Shown: positions 19,826-29,234, numbered from the stretch's first letter. The stretch is DNA of 64,000 nucleotides from an uncultured Lachnospiraceae bacterium (GCA_900316165.1 ONBW01000019.1:1-64000); one strand, 5' to 3'. Numbers and translations: made by a program. The notes: generated from the letters alone by a model not told the origin.

Positions 19826-21172
19826 TTATGAATTAGAATCATTACCCATTGAGAACTCTACCTGATCCTGAGCATCCTTTAAGGCAGAAGTTACATCTGT
19901 TCCATCGAGGATATTGTGGATAGCTGCTGCTACCTGCTCACGAGCTGTGTAGTGATAATCACTCTGCTCAACTGTAGGAACGTTAGCTCCCATCTGAACT
20001 ATCTGCTGATAGATAGGCTGGTTGTTGAAGTACTCAACGCCCTTCTGATATACATCTGACTGACCGCAGGTAACGTTTGTTGTGATAACACCGCCGTTTG
20101 TAAGAGCGTCATCATAGGTCTCCTTAGCTCCGTCTCCGCCACCGAAGGTGTAAGCGAGGAAGTCCTTTGCAAGGTCTGTCTTCTTGCAGTTAGATGTGAT
20201 GTAAAGTGAAGAACCACCGTTTGAAGCGTATCCCTCTTTACCTGAAAGTGTAGGAAGTGTTGTGATCTCCCACTTTCCTGAGTTCTCCTTAACCTGCTCG
20301 ATTGTAGGAATGATCCAGTTTCCGTTCATAACGCCGGCAACCATATCGCCTACGATAGTCTGATCTGTGTAGTCTGACCAGTCATTTGCGAGGTAGAGAA
20401 CGTTATCTTGAACGAGCTTAACGATAACGTTGATGATGTCTACCATTGTCTTGTTGTCAACGAAGTTTGGCTTTCCGTCCTTGAACTGTGAAACACCCTC
20501 AGCCTGAAGCATCATGTAAGGAAGATCGTTTCCGTCGCCATCCATTGAAAGGAGGTACTTACCTGTCTTCTCATATACTTTCTTACCAATCTCATCGAAC
20601 TGGTCCCAGGTGATTCCTGTTACATCGTCGATTGTGTATCCAGCTTCCTTAAGAAGATCTGTACGATATGCGAAGATTACTGTTCCATTATCTACTGGAA
20701 CTCCATAATGCTTGTTATCGATAGTTGAGTAAGAAATCTTCTCCTGTCCGAAGTCATCCCAGTTGATATCTGCATCATTTACATCAACCCATGCATCTGG
20801 ATAATCATGTACGTATCTGTTGATGTAGTGATCCTGGAAAAGTACGATATCAGGAAGTGTGCTGTAATCATTCGAAGAACCAGCAAGTGTGATGGCATTC
20901 TCTACATCTGATGACTGAGACTGCTCAATAATGTTAAGCTTGAACTCAGGATCCTTCTTCTGATAAGCCTTCTCTGCTGCTTCAAGTGCAGGGATGTTGA
21001 AGTTCTTATCCCAGGCATAAACTGAAAGCTCATGCTCGCCTTCCTTTGAAGTGTCTACTGCAGCTGCCTTCTTAGAGTCACCTGAACTGCTCTTTGAACT
21101 GCTGCCGCAGCCTGCAAACAATGCGATGGACATTGTTGCAGCAAGTACTACTGATAAAATCTTTCTCTTCAT
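19826..21172 (-). CDS. sugar ABC transporter substrate-binding lipoprotein
   Basis: A 448-residue extracellular solute-binding protein (family 1). The signal peptide (residues 1-20) ends in lipobox FAGC with the Cys as lipid anchor, followed by a Ser/Lys linker and two lobes. The true start is the ATG at 21172 with GGAGGG 8 nt upstream; the open frame extends to 21382 but the added 70 residues lack a signal-peptide pattern and cross the promoter. It heads the permease-lacZ cluster. The ligand is probably a beta-galactoside, inferred from lacZ. Confidence 0.92.
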   Translation of the reverse strand: MKRKILSVVLAATMSIALFAGCGSSSKSSSGDSKKAAAVDTSKEGEHELSVYAWDKNFNIPALEAAEKAYQKKDPEFKLNIIEQSQSSDVENAITLAGSSNDYSTLPDIVLFQDHYINRYVHDYPDAWVDVNDADINWDDFGQEKISYSTIDNKHYGVPVDNGTVIFAYRTDLLKEAGYTIDDVTGITWDQFDEIGKKVYEKTGKYLLSMDGDGNDLPYMMLQAEGVSQFKDGKPNFVDNKTMVDIINVIVKLVQDNVLYLANDWSDYTDQTIVGDMVAGVMNGNWIIPTIEQVKENSGKWEITTLPTLSGKEGYASNGGSSLYITSNCKKTDLAKDFLAYTFGGGDGAKETYDDALTNGGVITTNVTCGQSDVYQKGVEYFNNQPIYQQIVQMGANVPTVEQSDYHYTAREQVAAAIHNILDGTDVTSALKDAQDQVEFSMGNDSNS

Positions 21173-21237
21173 AAAATAGACCCTCCTATGGCTACTTATG
21201 ATGCCGGCAGTTTCTTCCGCTCTCCTGTCGGCGTTTC

Positions 21238-21275
21238 CTTGTTTACGAAAAGTATTATATATTTTCGTGAACAAA
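21238..21275 (-). promoter_or_regulatory. operator-like palindrome around the -10 of the sugar operon
   Basis: Arms 21238-21251 and 21262-21275 match as inverted repeats at 12 of 14 positions around a 10-nt centre. The centre contains TATAAT on the minus strand (21259-21254), the likely -10 of the binding-protein gene. A repressor bound here would cover promoter and start point. No good -35 is seen, which fits activator dependence, possibly on the neighbouring AraC protein. Confidence 0.6.
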
Positions 21276-21348
21276 TTGTGTTTAGAAAAAAAACTATAAA
21301 ATGTGCAATTTCTGCCTTTTGATGCGTTTCCAATCATTTTTATAGCAA

Positions 21349-21384
21349 AAATGCACAAAGTCCATTTCTGGGCTCTGTGCATTT
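21349..21384 (-). terminator. terminator of the AraC-type regulator gene
   Basis: A 15-bp stem with one mismatch and one G-T pair around a 6-nt loop, followed on the minus strand by a T-rich tail. It isolates the regulator from the transport operon. Confidence 0.8.
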
Positions 21385-21423
21385 ATCGATTTTAATATAT
21401 TATTTTAGCTCTTTTATATGTGC

Positions 21424-22362
21424 TTATTCCCAGCCTTTTTTAGCTGTAATGTGCATATTTGTAAAGCTGCCGGAAACTCCATTACCATTCTTTTTCCACT
21501 GCAGTGGCGAAATACCAGTAAGCTTCGCGAAATTCCTATGAAAAGTAGAAAGTGTCTGGAATCCGACCTTATAAGCAATCTCTTCCATCGACATATCTCC
21601 GCGCTTTATCATCTCGCAGGCTCTGTCGATTCGGATCATATTCACGTATTCGAGAGGTTTCATATTCATGCTCTCTTCAAACAGGCGCCTGTAATGGCTC
21701 TCCGACAGGCCCGAGATCTCAGCCAGATCTCCCACATGAATATCCTCGTTATAGTGCTTGTCTATGAATTCTATCGAATCGGTCAGATAACGGTTAACCT
21801 TATTTACAGTCCTGACTTTCGACTCTCTCTCCTCATTGAGTCGCAGGATCTCGATAACCAGCAGATAGAGCAGCCCTTTAAGAGTGATTTTTTCATAAGG
21901 AGATTCTATCCGGCATTCTCTGATCATAGAAAGGATTATTTTTGCCAGATATGGGTGATTATGCTTGGTTTTCATAGTACCACGGCTGTTCACCTGTCTT
22001 ATGACATCCTCGACATTCAGCTCTGTGTCAGCCATTTCATTTCTGATGAAGCTGTCTATATCTACAAACAGGTACTCCCATTTGTCCTTGTGGCCAGGGA
22101 TCGACATAGTCGTATGAATAACATTCTTAGGGATTATTGAAAAATTATCCCGCTCATACTTATACTTTCTGTCCTCTATGATCAGATCTCCGTCGCCATA
22201 GTCGCAGTATCCTATCTCCATATAGTTGTGAAAATGGAGGTCCTGCTCTGTCATGCCTTTTCCATACTCAATAATCCAGGAATCACCTATTTTTGGCAGG
22301 ACGTATTCACCCTTTGGTATATCGTAATACCGGAACTCAACGTTTTTCTTCTGTCTTTTCAT
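21424..22362 (-). CDS. AraC-family transcriptional regulator
   Basis: A 312-residue regulator with an N-terminal cupin-like sensor half (about 20-110, HFHNYMEIGY) and a C-terminal double helix-turn-helix (about 208-300; DLAEISGLSESHYRRLFEES and MEEIAYKVGFQTLSTFHRNF). It sits directly upstream of, and in the same direction as, the sugar transport-lacZ operon but is separated by its own terminator. Regulation of that operon is the simplest role (inference). AGGCGG before the ATG serves as ribosome site. Confidence 0.9.
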   Translation of the reverse strand: MKRQKKNVEFRYYDIPKGEYVLPKIGDSWIIEYGKGMTEQDLHFHNYMEIGYCDYGDGDLIIEDRKYKYERDNFSIIPKNVIHTTMSIPGHKDKWEYLFVDIDSFIRNEMADTELNVEDVIRQVNSRGTMKTKHNHPYLAKIILSMIRECRIESPYEKITLKGLLYLLVIEILRLNEERESKVRTVNKVNRYLTDSIEFIDKHYNEDIHVGDLAEISGLSESHYRRLFEESMNMKPLEYVNMIRIDRACEMIKRGDMSMEEIAYKVGFQTLSTFHRNFAKLTGISPLQWKKNGNGVSGSFTNMHITAKKGWE

Positions 22363-22385
22363 ATGACCGCCTGTTAATTAAAAAA

Positions 22386-22420
22386 CCTGCCGCAGGGCAG
22401 CGTTGACTGTCCGCGGCAGG
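22386..22420 (-). terminator. terminator of rpsF-ssb-rpsR
   Basis: On the minus strand an 8-bp CCTGCCGC/GCGGCAGG stem with further internal pairing is followed by six T. Confidence 0.88.
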
Positions 22421-22456
22421 CCGTTGTGATAACAAAATCCGAGCCATTGACCTCTA

Positions 22457-22687
22457 TTAGTCAGTTACGTATGGCATCATTGCAAGGTGACGTGCACGCT
22501 TGATAGCTACTGTAAGAGCTCTCTGATGCTTAGCGCAGTTACCGGTGATACGGCGCGGAAGAATCTTTCCTCTCTCTGAGACGAATTTCTTCAGCTGTGC
22601 TGTGTTCTTGTAATCGATCACATTATCTTTTCCGCAGAAAATGCAGACCTTTCTTCTTCTGCGAACCGGTCTACCTCTAAAAGCCAT
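22457..22687 (-). CDS. rpsR: 30S ribosomal protein S18
   Basis: A 76-residue small-subunit protein. It carries the VCIFCGK segment, the basic RRRRK N-terminus, and the [18 protein letters not shown] core of S18. The start at 22687 is chosen over 22702 because GGAGGT lies 7 nt upstream of it, and the more upstream ATG contains that site. Third gene of rpsF-ssb-rpsR, the standard bacterial order. Confidence 0.97.
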   Translation of the reverse strand: MAFRGRPVRRRRKVCIFCGKDNVIDYKNTAQLKKFVSERGKILPRRITGNCAKHQRALTVAIKRARHLAMMPYVTD

Positions 22688-22707
22688 GTTCATTACCTCC
22701 AATTAGT

Positions 22708-23160
22708 TTAGTCAAACGGCAGCGCTTCTTCTACGCTGTTCGGTACATTCATAAAATCGTCTGAAGGTGCTGCTGGCTGCTCATCAGACCCACCACCCTG
22801 TGGCGGCTGAGGAACTGGTGCAGCTGCACTCGACTGACTTGCTGCTTTGCTTTCAGCAAACTCAATGGAATTTACGATAACACGGAAGCCATAGACCATC
22901 TGGCCCTGCTTATTTGTGTAGTTATCGTTCTGCATCTCTCCGTCGAGAACTACTTTCGTTCCCTTGTGGAGATACTTCTCTACAAATTCTCCTGTCTTAC
23001 CGAATGCTGTGCAGTTAAAGAAATCAGCGTCTGGCTGACCCTCTCTCTTGAATCTTCTATCTACTGCGATGCTGAATCTGGCGATTGCCATATTCTGTGC
23101 TCCGCCGTATCTCACTTCAGGATCTCTTGTAAGTCTTCCCATCAGTATGATTTTATTCAT
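22708..23160 (-). CDS. ssb: single-stranded DNA-binding protein
   Basis: A 150-residue SSB. The OB-fold spans about 1-105 (MNKIILMGRLTRDPEVRY), then comes a Gln/Pro/Ala-rich linker, and the acidic partner-binding tip ends in ALPFD instead of the usual DDIPF. It protects single-stranded DNA and recruits replication and repair proteins. It lies between rpsF and rpsR. Confidence 0.96.
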   Translation of the reverse strand: MNKIILMGRLTRDPEVRYGGAQNMAIARFSIAVDRRFKREGQPDADFFNCTAFGKTGEFVEKYLHKGTKVVLDGEMQNDNYTNKQGQMVYGFRVIVNSIEFAESKAASQSSAAAPVPQPPQGGGSDEQPAAPSDDFMNVPNSVEEALPFD

Positions 23161-23223
23161 AATAGTGCCCCTTTCATCAATAACGAGTCCCTTTCAACCC
23201 CGAGTTAAAAAGAACTGTTTCTC

Positions 23224-23514
23224 TTACTCTTCGTCTTTGCGAACGACTAAGAATCTGAGAACATTCTCCATGATGCGGACATCTGCCTCAACAACAGCCG
23301 GAACTGTAGGCTCAGCTTCGAATGGGATGAAGTAGTAAAATGCTTCATTCATCTTCTGGATCTCATAAGCGAGCTTCTGCTTGCCCCAATCCTCTACTTC
23401 TCCGAGCTTTCCGCCTGCACGGGTGATGTAGTCTTTTGCTTTCTCGACTACTGCAGCTCTGGCGTCGTCATCGATCTTCGCATTAACGACGAGTGCTAAT
23501 TCGTACTTGTTCAT
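23224..23514 (-). CDS. rpsF: 30S ribosomal protein S6
   Basis: A 96-residue S6: MNKYELALVVNAKIDDDARA, the KLGEVEDWGKQKLAYEIQK core, and the C-terminal RIMENVLRFLVVRKDE. It binds S18 in the 30S platform. A strong GGAGG site and a near-consensus promoter, which overlaps the end of the upstream sirtuin gene, precede it. Confidence 0.97.
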   Translation of the reverse strand: MNKYELALVVNAKIDDDARAAVVEKAKDYITRAGGKLGEVEDWGKQKLAYEIQKMNEAFYYFIPFEAEPTVPAVVEADVRIMENVLRFLVVRKDEE

Positions 23515-23539
23515 TTAGTTTCCTCCTTTTGGTTTGTCT

Positions 23540-23569
23540 ATTATACAATGGAAACTTTTATTTTGTCAA
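23540..23569 (-). promoter_or_regulatory. promoter of rpsF-ssb-rpsR, inside the sirtuin gene end
   Basis: On the minus strand: TTGACA at 23569-23564, 18-nt spacer, TATAAT at 23545-23540. The -10 overlaps the stop codon of the sirtuin gene. The -35 carries the GTGC extension shared with other strong promoters here. Confidence 0.85.
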
Positions 23570-24290
23570 GCACTTCTCCAATCTTTTCTTCGATAACAAG
23601 ATCTGCCTGTTTGTCACGTCCTGTAGCCTGCATATTGATAACGACCAAGTGCTTTCCTTGGAAATAGTCGATAAGGCCTGCTGCCGGATAAACCACCAGA
23701 GAGGTCCCGCCGATGATAAGCATGTCTGCATCAGCTATCGCGCGGACTGCTCCCTCAACAGTTGCATTATCGAGGCCTTCCTCATAGAGTACGACATCCG
23801 GCTTTATCGGTCCGCCGCACTTGTCACATCTAGGGTCGAGACAGCCTTTTTTCTTCTGGTCAAGCATATAGTCGAGATCAAAAAACTGTCCACACCTTTC
23901 GCAGTAATTTCTCAAGGTGCTGCCATGAAGCTCATAGACCTTTTTGCTTCCAGCCTTCTGATGAAGTCCATCGATATTCTGGGTCACGACAGCGGTCAGC
24001 TTTCCGGCCTTCTCCATCTCAGCCAGCTTCAGGTGAGCCTTGTTCGGCTGAACTCCCTCTACTAAAATCTTATCATAGTAGAATCTGAAAAACTCCTCTC
24101 TGTTCCTCTCATAGAAAGTATGGCTTAAAATAGTCTCAGGCGGATATTTGTAGTGCTGGTGATACAGTCCGTTCGTGCTCCTGAAATCCGGCACTCCGCT
24201 CTCTGTCGACACTCCGGCTCCTCCGAAAAACACGATTTTTTTGGAATCATTGACCATTTTTTGAAGCGTTTTGATCTTCTCTTCGTCCAT
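23541..24290 (-). CDS. cobB: NAD-dependent protein deacylase, Sir2 family
   Basis: Removes acyl groups from lysines using NAD. The 249-residue protein has GAGVSTESGVPDFRS (about 25-39), the NAD/acceptor loop TQNIDGLHQKAG, catalytic His in ELHGS, and a four-Cys zinc module (CERC ... CDKC). Length is that of a bacterial sirtuin. It is the last gene of the long minus-strand operon, 27 nt after rsmI. Confidence 0.93.
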   Translation of the reverse strand: MDEEKIKTLQKMVNDSKKIVFFGGAGVSTESGVPDFRSTNGLYHQHYKYPPETILSHTFYERNREEFFRFYYDKILVEGVQPNKAHLKLAEMEKAGKLTAVVTQNIDGLHQKAGSKKVYELHGSTLRNYCERCGQFFDLDYMLDQKKKGCLDPRCDKCGGPIKPDVVLYEEGLDNATVEGAVRAIADADMLIIGGTSLVVYPAAGLIDYFQGKHLVVINMQATGRDKQADLVIEEKIGEVLDKIKVSIV

Positions 24291-24317
24291 TTTTCTACCT
24301 CCTTAAAGATTTTACAA

Positions 24318-25175
24318 CTATCTATCCTTCGTCTTAAGCTCGCTGTATATGTCGCGCTTCGTAACACCTCTGTCCTTTGCGACAGCCTTCATAGCGTCCT
24401 TTTCAGATAATCCCTGGTCGGTATAGATCTTCATATGCTCTTCCAAGGTCATTGCTGAAAAAGCCTGCTGCTTTTCTTCGATTGCTTCCTGTTTGGATTT
24501 ACCCTCGATAACCAGCACATATTCGCCGCGAGGTTCATTTTCCTTGTAAAAATCAACGGCCTCGCCAAAGGTCATCTGCATTTTTTCCTCGAATTTCTTC
24601 GTCAGCTCGCGACATAGCGTAAGCCTTCTGTCCGGCCCAAATACACCGCTAAGTTCATCAAGTGTTTTTTTCAGATGATGTGGCGCCTCATAGATAATTA
24701 TGGTTCGCGTCTCATTTTTTATCTCAGATAAGACCCTTTCGTGTTCCTTTTTATCCTTAGGAAGAAAGGCCTCGAATGCAAATCTCCTGCAGGAAAGACC
24801 CGAACTCGTTACTGCCGCAATGCAGGCAGCCGGCCCTGGAACAGAATAGACTTTTATTCCCGATTCGTAGCATTTCTTCACAAGCTCCTCACCGGGGTCA
24901 GAAATTCCAGGAGTTCCCGCGTCTGTGATGCAGGCCACTTTTTTCCCAGCAAGCATTTCTGATACCAGATAGTCGGCCTTTTCTATCTTATTGAATTCAT
25001 GGTAGCTGGTGACCGGCGTGTGTACTTCAAAGTGCTTTAACAAAATTCCCGAAGTCCTCGTATCTTCTGCCGCAATCAGGTCAGCCTCTTTCAAGACTCT
25101 GACAGCCCGAAAAGTCATATCCTCGAGATTTCCGATAGGCGTAGCTACCAGATAAAGCGCTCCCTCAGAATCCAT
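24318..25175 (-). CDS. rsmI: 16S rRNA (cytidine1402-2'-O)-methyltransferase RsmI
   Basis: Methylates the ribose of C1402 in the 16S decoding centre. The 285-residue protein has the SAM-dependent tetrapyrrole-methylase fold: LYLVATPIGNLEDMTFRAV at the N-terminus, AEDTRTSG, ITDAGTPGISDPGE and VPGPAACIAAVTSSGL. Length is normal. It overlaps the trmN6-like gene by 11 nt. Confidence 0.95.
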   Translation of the reverse strand: MDSEGALYLVATPIGNLEDMTFRAVRVLKEADLIAAEDTRTSGILLKHFEVHTPVTSYHEFNKIEKADYLVSEMLAGKKVACITDAGTPGISDPGEELVKKCYESGIKVYSVPGPAACIAAVTSSGLSCRRFAFEAFLPKDKKEHERVLSEIKNETRTIIIYEAPHHLKKTLDELSGVFGPDRRLTLCRELTKKFEEKMQMTFGEAVDFYKENEPRGEYVLVIEGKSKQEAIEEKQQAFSAMTLEEHMKIYTDQGLSEKDAMKAVAKDRGVTKRDIYSELKTKDR

Positions 25176-25905
25176 AGTTTTCCCTCATTTCATCAGAATA
25201 GGTGCCATCACTTTTGTAGAGAATCAGCGGTTTTTCGACTTTGAGCTCGTCTCCTCCATTTTTTCTGCCCTCAATCAGCGCCAGCACCGGTTCTTTGTCT
25301 ATCTGCGGATAGACCAGACGCAGCCTCTTAGGCTCGACCTTGTTCTCTCTCATTTTTGAAAAAATATCCACCAGCCGAAACGGTCTGTGCACATAGTAGC
25401 ATCTGCCGCCATCCTTTAAAAGTGCAGCCGTCTCCCTGACCAGCTCATCAAGGCTTACGAGAATCTCATGGCGGGCGATCATTTTTGCGTCGGCGGTATT
25501 TTTGACGCCGCTTCCAGCCTTCATATATGGCGGGTTTGAGACAACCACATCTGTCCTGCCTCTGCCGAATATCTGAGACGCTTCTTTTATATCGCCCTCA
25601 ATAAACGATATTCTTTCAGTGCCATTAATTTTCACGCTCCGCCTTGCCATGTCGACATTCTCAGGCTGGATCTCAAGACCGGTAAAGCTCTTTCCATCAT
25701 TTTTGGCTTCGAGAAGTATAGGCAGGATACCGTTCCCACTGCCTAAATCAATAACAGTTTCGCCTCTTTTTACATGGGCAAAACCGGAGAGCAGGACAGC
25801 ATCGATTCCAAAACAGAAACGGGCGGGGTTCTGGATGATGACCCGCCCGTTTCTCTGGAGATCATCAATCCTCTCGCCTGGTTTTAACACGGGATTGGTC
25901 GTCAT
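25165..25905 (-). CDS. tRNA1(Val) (adenine37-N6)-methyltransferase-like protein
   Basis: A 246-residue class I SAM methyltransferase of the YabB/TrmN6 group. It has the glycine motif VIDLGSGNGILPILL, the acidic GLEIQPENV, and the base-methylating NPPY motif (SNPPYMKAG). YabB-type proteins lie next to rsmI-type genes in many Firmicutes. The exact tRNA target is inferred from family. It overlaps ricT by 4 nt and rsmI by 11 nt. Confidence 0.88.
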   Translation of the reverse strand: MTTNPVLKPGERIDDLQRNGRVIIQNPARFCFGIDAVLLSGFAHVKRGETVIDLGSGNGILPILLEAKNDGKSFTGLEIQPENVDMARRSVKINGTERISFIEGDIKEASQIFGRGRTDVVVSNPPYMKAGSGVKNTADAKMIARHEILVSLDELVRETAALLKDGGRCYYVHRPFRLVDIFSKMRENKVEPKRLRLVYPQIDKEPVLALIEGRKNGGDELKVEKPLILYKSDGTYSDEMRENYGF

Positions 25906-27182
25906 TCCGCTGAATCTCCATTTTTGTTATCTTTGTTGTCACGTGCGAAGCTCGAATAACCGCCGTTGGTTATCTTCTTCTCGCGGTTCTCGTTCTTCTG
26001 ACGGTTTCTGCCGTCGTTATTTTTCTTCTTGAAACCACCTCGGCGGTTATTATTCCTGCCGTTGTACTCGTCCCACTGCTCGTCGCTTGAGGCATTTCCT
26101 CGGCGTCGGAAATTTTCGTTTCTCTTCTTCTGGTTCCCCTCATTTGGCTTTCCGCCGCCTTTTCTGCCGCCGTTTTTGCCACCTTTATTATTTCTTCTGT
26201 CTTTACCGCGCTGTTCCTTCCGCTGCTTTTCGCGTTCCTCTTTCTCCGCCTTCTCCTCGGTATTTCTCTCGATAGCTGCCTTTACAGCAGCCTGATATTT
26301 GTCCTTAACTATCGGACCGGACTCCTCAGAGGACTCCTTCTTCGGCTTTGGAACCAGCTGTCTGGAACCCTTTGGTGCGAAGTCCAGTTCATCTGCATCG
26401 TATTCCCTGATCTCTCTGGTATCATTTTTTTCAAAAATAACCGCTACCCGCTGGCGCAGGATATTAACATTATAAACTGTTCCCTCTTCTCCATCCGGAG
26501 CAACAGCTGCATCTCCACGGCGTGGCATCGACTTATTCAGGTATTCGTAAGTCTCTTCCTCATTCTTTAGGCAGCACATAAGCCTTCCACAGAGACCTGA
26601 AATCTTTGTAGGATTAAGTGAGAGGTTCTGCTCCTTGGCCATTTTTATCGAAACAGGGTTAAAATCATGCAGATATGTAGCGCAGCAGAGCGGCCTTCCG
26701 CAGACTCCCAAGCCTCCAAGAATCCTGGTCTCATCACGAACGCCAATCTGCCTTAGTTCAATCCTGGTCCGAAACTCCGAAGCAAGGTCCTTTACGAGCG
26801 AACGGAAATCAACTCTTCCCTCAGCTGAGAAGAAAAATGTAAGCTTTCTTCTGTCAAAGGTATAGTCAGCTCTGATAAGCTTCATCTCAAGTCCATGCTC
26901 TGCTATCTTCTGGCGGCAGATTTCAAAGGCTTCAGTCTCCTTTGCCTTGTTTTCCTTCTGCTGCTCCAAATCTTCCTTTGTACATGGACGTTCTATATGC
27001 TTTAATGGAGCCTTGAGCTTCTCCTCATCTACTTCTAAAACTGGAAGCGTAACCTCACCGACCTCAAGTCCCCTCTCAGTCTCGACAAGAACGCTGTCAC
27101 CTATATGTAAATCGTAGTCCTCTGCGTCATAGTATTCGTTATTTCCTGCTATGCGCAGCTTTACTGCTGTAACTCTTGGCAT
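25902..27182 (-). CDS. ricT: PSP1-domain regulator RicT (YaaT) with long basic tail
   Basis: RicT belongs to the RicA-RicF-RicT complex that binds two [4Fe-4S] clusters and affects RNase Y-dependent mRNA processing. The PSP1 domain fills about residues 1-240 with the two Cys-rich motifs GVCGRPLCCATYL and GLCGRLMCCLKNE. The rest, about 285-426, is a low-complexity tail rich in Lys, Arg, Asn and Gly with RGG/RRGG-like pieces, resembling a disordered RNA-binding region. It is far longer than Bacillus YaaT (275 residues). The gene lies between holB and the YabB-type methyltransferase, as in Bacillus. Confidence 0.9.
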   Translation of the reverse strand: MPRVTAVKLRIAGNNEYYDAEDYDLHIGDSVLVETERGLEVGEVTLPVLEVDEEKLKAPLKHIERPCTKEDLEQQKENKAKETEAFEICRQKIAEHGLEMKLIRADYTFDRRKLTFFFSAEGRVDFRSLVKDLASEFRTRIELRQIGVRDETRILGGLGVCGRPLCCATYLHDFNPVSIKMAKEQNLSLNPTKISGLCGRLMCCLKNEEETYEYLNKSMPRRGDAAVAPDGEEGTVYNVNILRQRVAVIFEKNDTREIREYDADELDFAPKGSRQLVPKPKKESSEESGPIVKDKYQAAVKAAIERNTEEKAEKEEREKQRKEQRGKDRRNNKGGKNGGRKGGGKPNEGNQKKRNENFRRRGNASSDEQWDEYNGRNNNRRGGFKKKNNDGRNRQKNENREKKITNGGYSSFARDNKDNKNGDSAE

Positions 27183-27197
27183 AAAATAAAAACCTTC

Positions 27198-28208
27198 CTA
27201 TTCTGAGTAATTACGGCTGAAAGTGATAAAGAGATTTTCCAGTGCAAGCGAAGGCTTGACATTCGATCGGATTTTTGCCTTACAATCCTCAATCGCCTCT
27301 ACACAGTTTTTCAGTCCTTCAAAATCATACTCAAAAGCCTCTTCTGCAATCACATCTCCCTCATCAGCAAACATCAGCTTATCCCGGCCTGCTCCGGACT
27401 TAAACATAAGTATGTCCCTGTAATAGTCCATAAAAAGTCCTAAGAAAAGCGAAAGCCTGCTCTTGTCCTTATCACCTGTAAGCTCATCTATCCAGTCCTT
27501 CCACTGATAGCTCTCTGTACGCACAACCTTCTTCATGATCTCTGCAGCCAGGTTCTTATCCTCTATAAAATCGTCATTTTCCGACATCTCTATAGCCCGT
27601 CCGAGGTTTCCCCTGGCGAACTTTACTATAGATGAAGCCCGATACTTCGGCTGAGCGTAATTTTTAATCAGCTTATCCTCAATGACCTCGTCAGGCAGTG
27701 GAGAAAGTGGCAGCTTTATACTTCTCGAGAGTATCGTCTGAAGCATCATATCAGCATTTGCTGCAAGAAGAATGATAACAGCGTATTCCGGCGGATCCTC
27801 AAGAGTCTTAAGAAGAGCATTCTGGGCCTGTTCGTTCATTTTTTCAGCATCGGGAACTATATAGACCTTTCTGCTTCCCTGGTATGGCTTGATCTCCACG
27901 TCCGAAACCAGCTGCTCCCTGATCTCATCAACTGTTATAACTTCTGGCTTTTCATGAGTCACAAAGATGCAGTCGGGATGGTTTCCCGTTTCTACCTGAT
28001 GGCAGCTCTGACAGCTGCCGCAGTGCTCGTATTCGCCAGGCTTTCTCTCTTCGCAGAGAATAGACTCAGCAAATGCCGTGGCAATAGTTTTTTTGCCCAT
28101 ACCCGGCTCGCCGATAAGCATATAGGCCTGTGCTATCTGATTTTTTATTAAGGCATTTTTTAAATGTGTTACTGCCGTTTTCTGACCAGCTATCTCATCA
28201 ATCCTCAT
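27198..28208 (-). CDS. holB: DNA polymerase III subunit delta'
   Basis: A clamp-loader subunit. The 336-residue AAA+ protein has an N-terminal P-loop-like GEPGMGKKT, a zinc module (Cys residues in [18 protein letters not shown]), the [11 protein letters not shown] helix, and SRS sensor motif at [11 protein letters not shown]. Overlap of 4 nt with yaaR upstream; 15 nt before ricT. Order yaaR-holB-ricT is conserved in Firmicutes. Confidence 0.93.
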   Translation of the reverse strand: MRIDEIAGQKTAVTHLKNALIKNQIAQAYMLIGEPGMGKKTIATAFAESILCEERKPGEYEHCGSCQSCHQVETGNHPDCIFVTHEKPEVITVDEIREQLVSDVEIKPYQGSRKVYIVPDAEKMNEQAQNALLKTLEDPPEYAVIILLAANADMMLQTILSRSIKLPLSPLPDEVIEDKLIKNYAQPKYRASSIVKFARGNLGRAIEMSENDDFIEDKNLAAEIMKKVVRTESYQWKDWIDELTGDKDKSRLSLFLGLFMDYYRDILMFKSGAGRDKLMFADEGDVIAEEAFEYDFEGLKNCVEAIEDCKAKIRSNVKPSLALENLFITFSRNYSE

Positions 28209-28645
28209 GCAGCAATATCCAAAAGCAGGCCACGGATCTCATCTACTCTCCCGAGTATAGAAAGATGGTCCTTTTCCTCAGAAACCAGCTCCTGCGCCAG
28301 ATCATCCAGATTCTTGTCGACCAGCTTTACCATGCCATAGACTCTGTGGCGTCCTCTCCTGTCGAGAAAATTCTCTCTTTCAAACGAGTGGGAACGGTTT
28401 ACGACCTCATTAATAAAACTCTTTACGAGTCCGCGGTATTTTTTCATATCGCGGATATCCATATGGTCAGCCAGCTTTTTCCCCTGCTCGTCGATCTGGC
28501 TCATCAGACCGTTGAGTTTTTCCTGAAGCTCTGCGTCCTCGATCTTCGAAGAGAGAGTGAATTTGAAATCGCTGTCTGTCTTTTTGGTCTCCTGAGTCTG
28601 TGACTGTGGCTGGGTCTGATTTACCGAATTAACTTTAATGTCCAT
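28205..28645 (-). CDS. YaaR family protein (DUF327)
   Basis: A 146-residue helical protein starting with a Gln/Thr-rich segment ([15 protein letters not shown]), then an amphipathic helical domain of the YaaR family with a positively charged middle ([20 protein letters not shown]). Function is unknown; conserved position before holB supports the family call. The start overlaps the guanylate-kinase-like gene by 11 nt. Confidence 0.82.
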   Translation of the reverse strand: MDIKVNSVNQTQPQSQTQETKKTDSDFKFTLSSKIEDAELQEKLNGLMSQIDEQGKKLADHMDIRDMKKYRGLVKSFINEVVNRSHSFERENFLDRRGRHRVYGMVKLVDKNLDDLAQELVSEEKDHLSILGRVDEIRGLLLDIAA

Positions 28646-29234
28646 TCATGTCACCTTTGATAAACTCTGCTATCTCTGCAGCGGTCCTTGTGGTGTCTAT
28701 ATTTTCAAAACGGTGGATAACACCGGCCTTAAGCAGATTCTCCTCTGAAAAATCCTCCTGGTCCGCAAGAAACCTGCGGCAGAGCTCGCTGTACTTCGGA
28801 TTTTTCTGGCGCTTTTCGCGGTTCAAGGCTCTCTGCAGCCTCTCTCCGTCCTCCACCTCTATATATATCGGCACTACTTTTTCTCTGCCAAAGTATTTCG
28901 TGAATTCTTTTAACGACACGAGCGTTCCTACTACAATACTCGAATGGGAATTCAGGTCTATCTGACCATCATCCGCGGTAAAATAAGTCCACTCACCGAG
29001 CACTGTATTGTAGGTGCGGTACTCTATGACTTTTTTATCCTCGGTCATCTTCCAGAACTGCCTAACTGTACAGAAGTGGTAATCGACTCCGTCCTTTTCT
29101 CCCTCGCGGATCGGCCTTGTCGTATAAGGTACTATGTGCCTTAAGCCCAGGCTTTTATCGTCTCTTAATTTTTTCTCGAGAGTGTCCTTTCCCGAGGCAC
29201 TTTTCCCGACGATTACATATAATTTCCCCATCAT
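28635..29234 (-). CDS. guanylate kinase-like protein
   Basis: A 199-residue nucleotide kinase-fold protein with P-loop GKSASGKDT (about 10-18) and the guanylate-kinase substrate segment ([19 protein letters not shown]). It departs from true Gmk in several places, for example a [10 protein letters not shown] segment and a long insertion around 85-105, and it sits away from the usual gmk-rpoZ context. It may phosphorylate GMP or another nucleotide, or be a paralogue with a different role. Overlaps of 4 nt and 11 nt with its neighbours place it firmly in the operon. Confidence 0.78.
   Translation of the reverse strand: MMGKLYVIVGKSASGKDTLEKKLRDDKSLGLRHIVPYTTRPIREGEKDGVDYHFCTVRQFWKMTEDKKVIEYRTYNTVLGEWTYFTADDGQIDLNSHSSIVVGTLVSLKEFTKYFGREKVVPIYIEVEDGERLQRALNREKRQKNPKYSELCRRFLADQEDFSEENLLKAGVIHRFENIDTTRTAAEIAEFIKGDMNGH

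Noticed and set aside
21173..21382. 70-residue N-terminal extension of the sugar-binding protein
   Set aside because: It crosses the promoter region and would bury the lipoprotein signal peptide; GGAGGG marks the ATG at 21172.
24125..24410. Short frames on both strands at the rsmI/sirtuin junction
   Set aside because: They are out-of-frame shadows of the two well-supported enzyme genes and lack ribosome sites.
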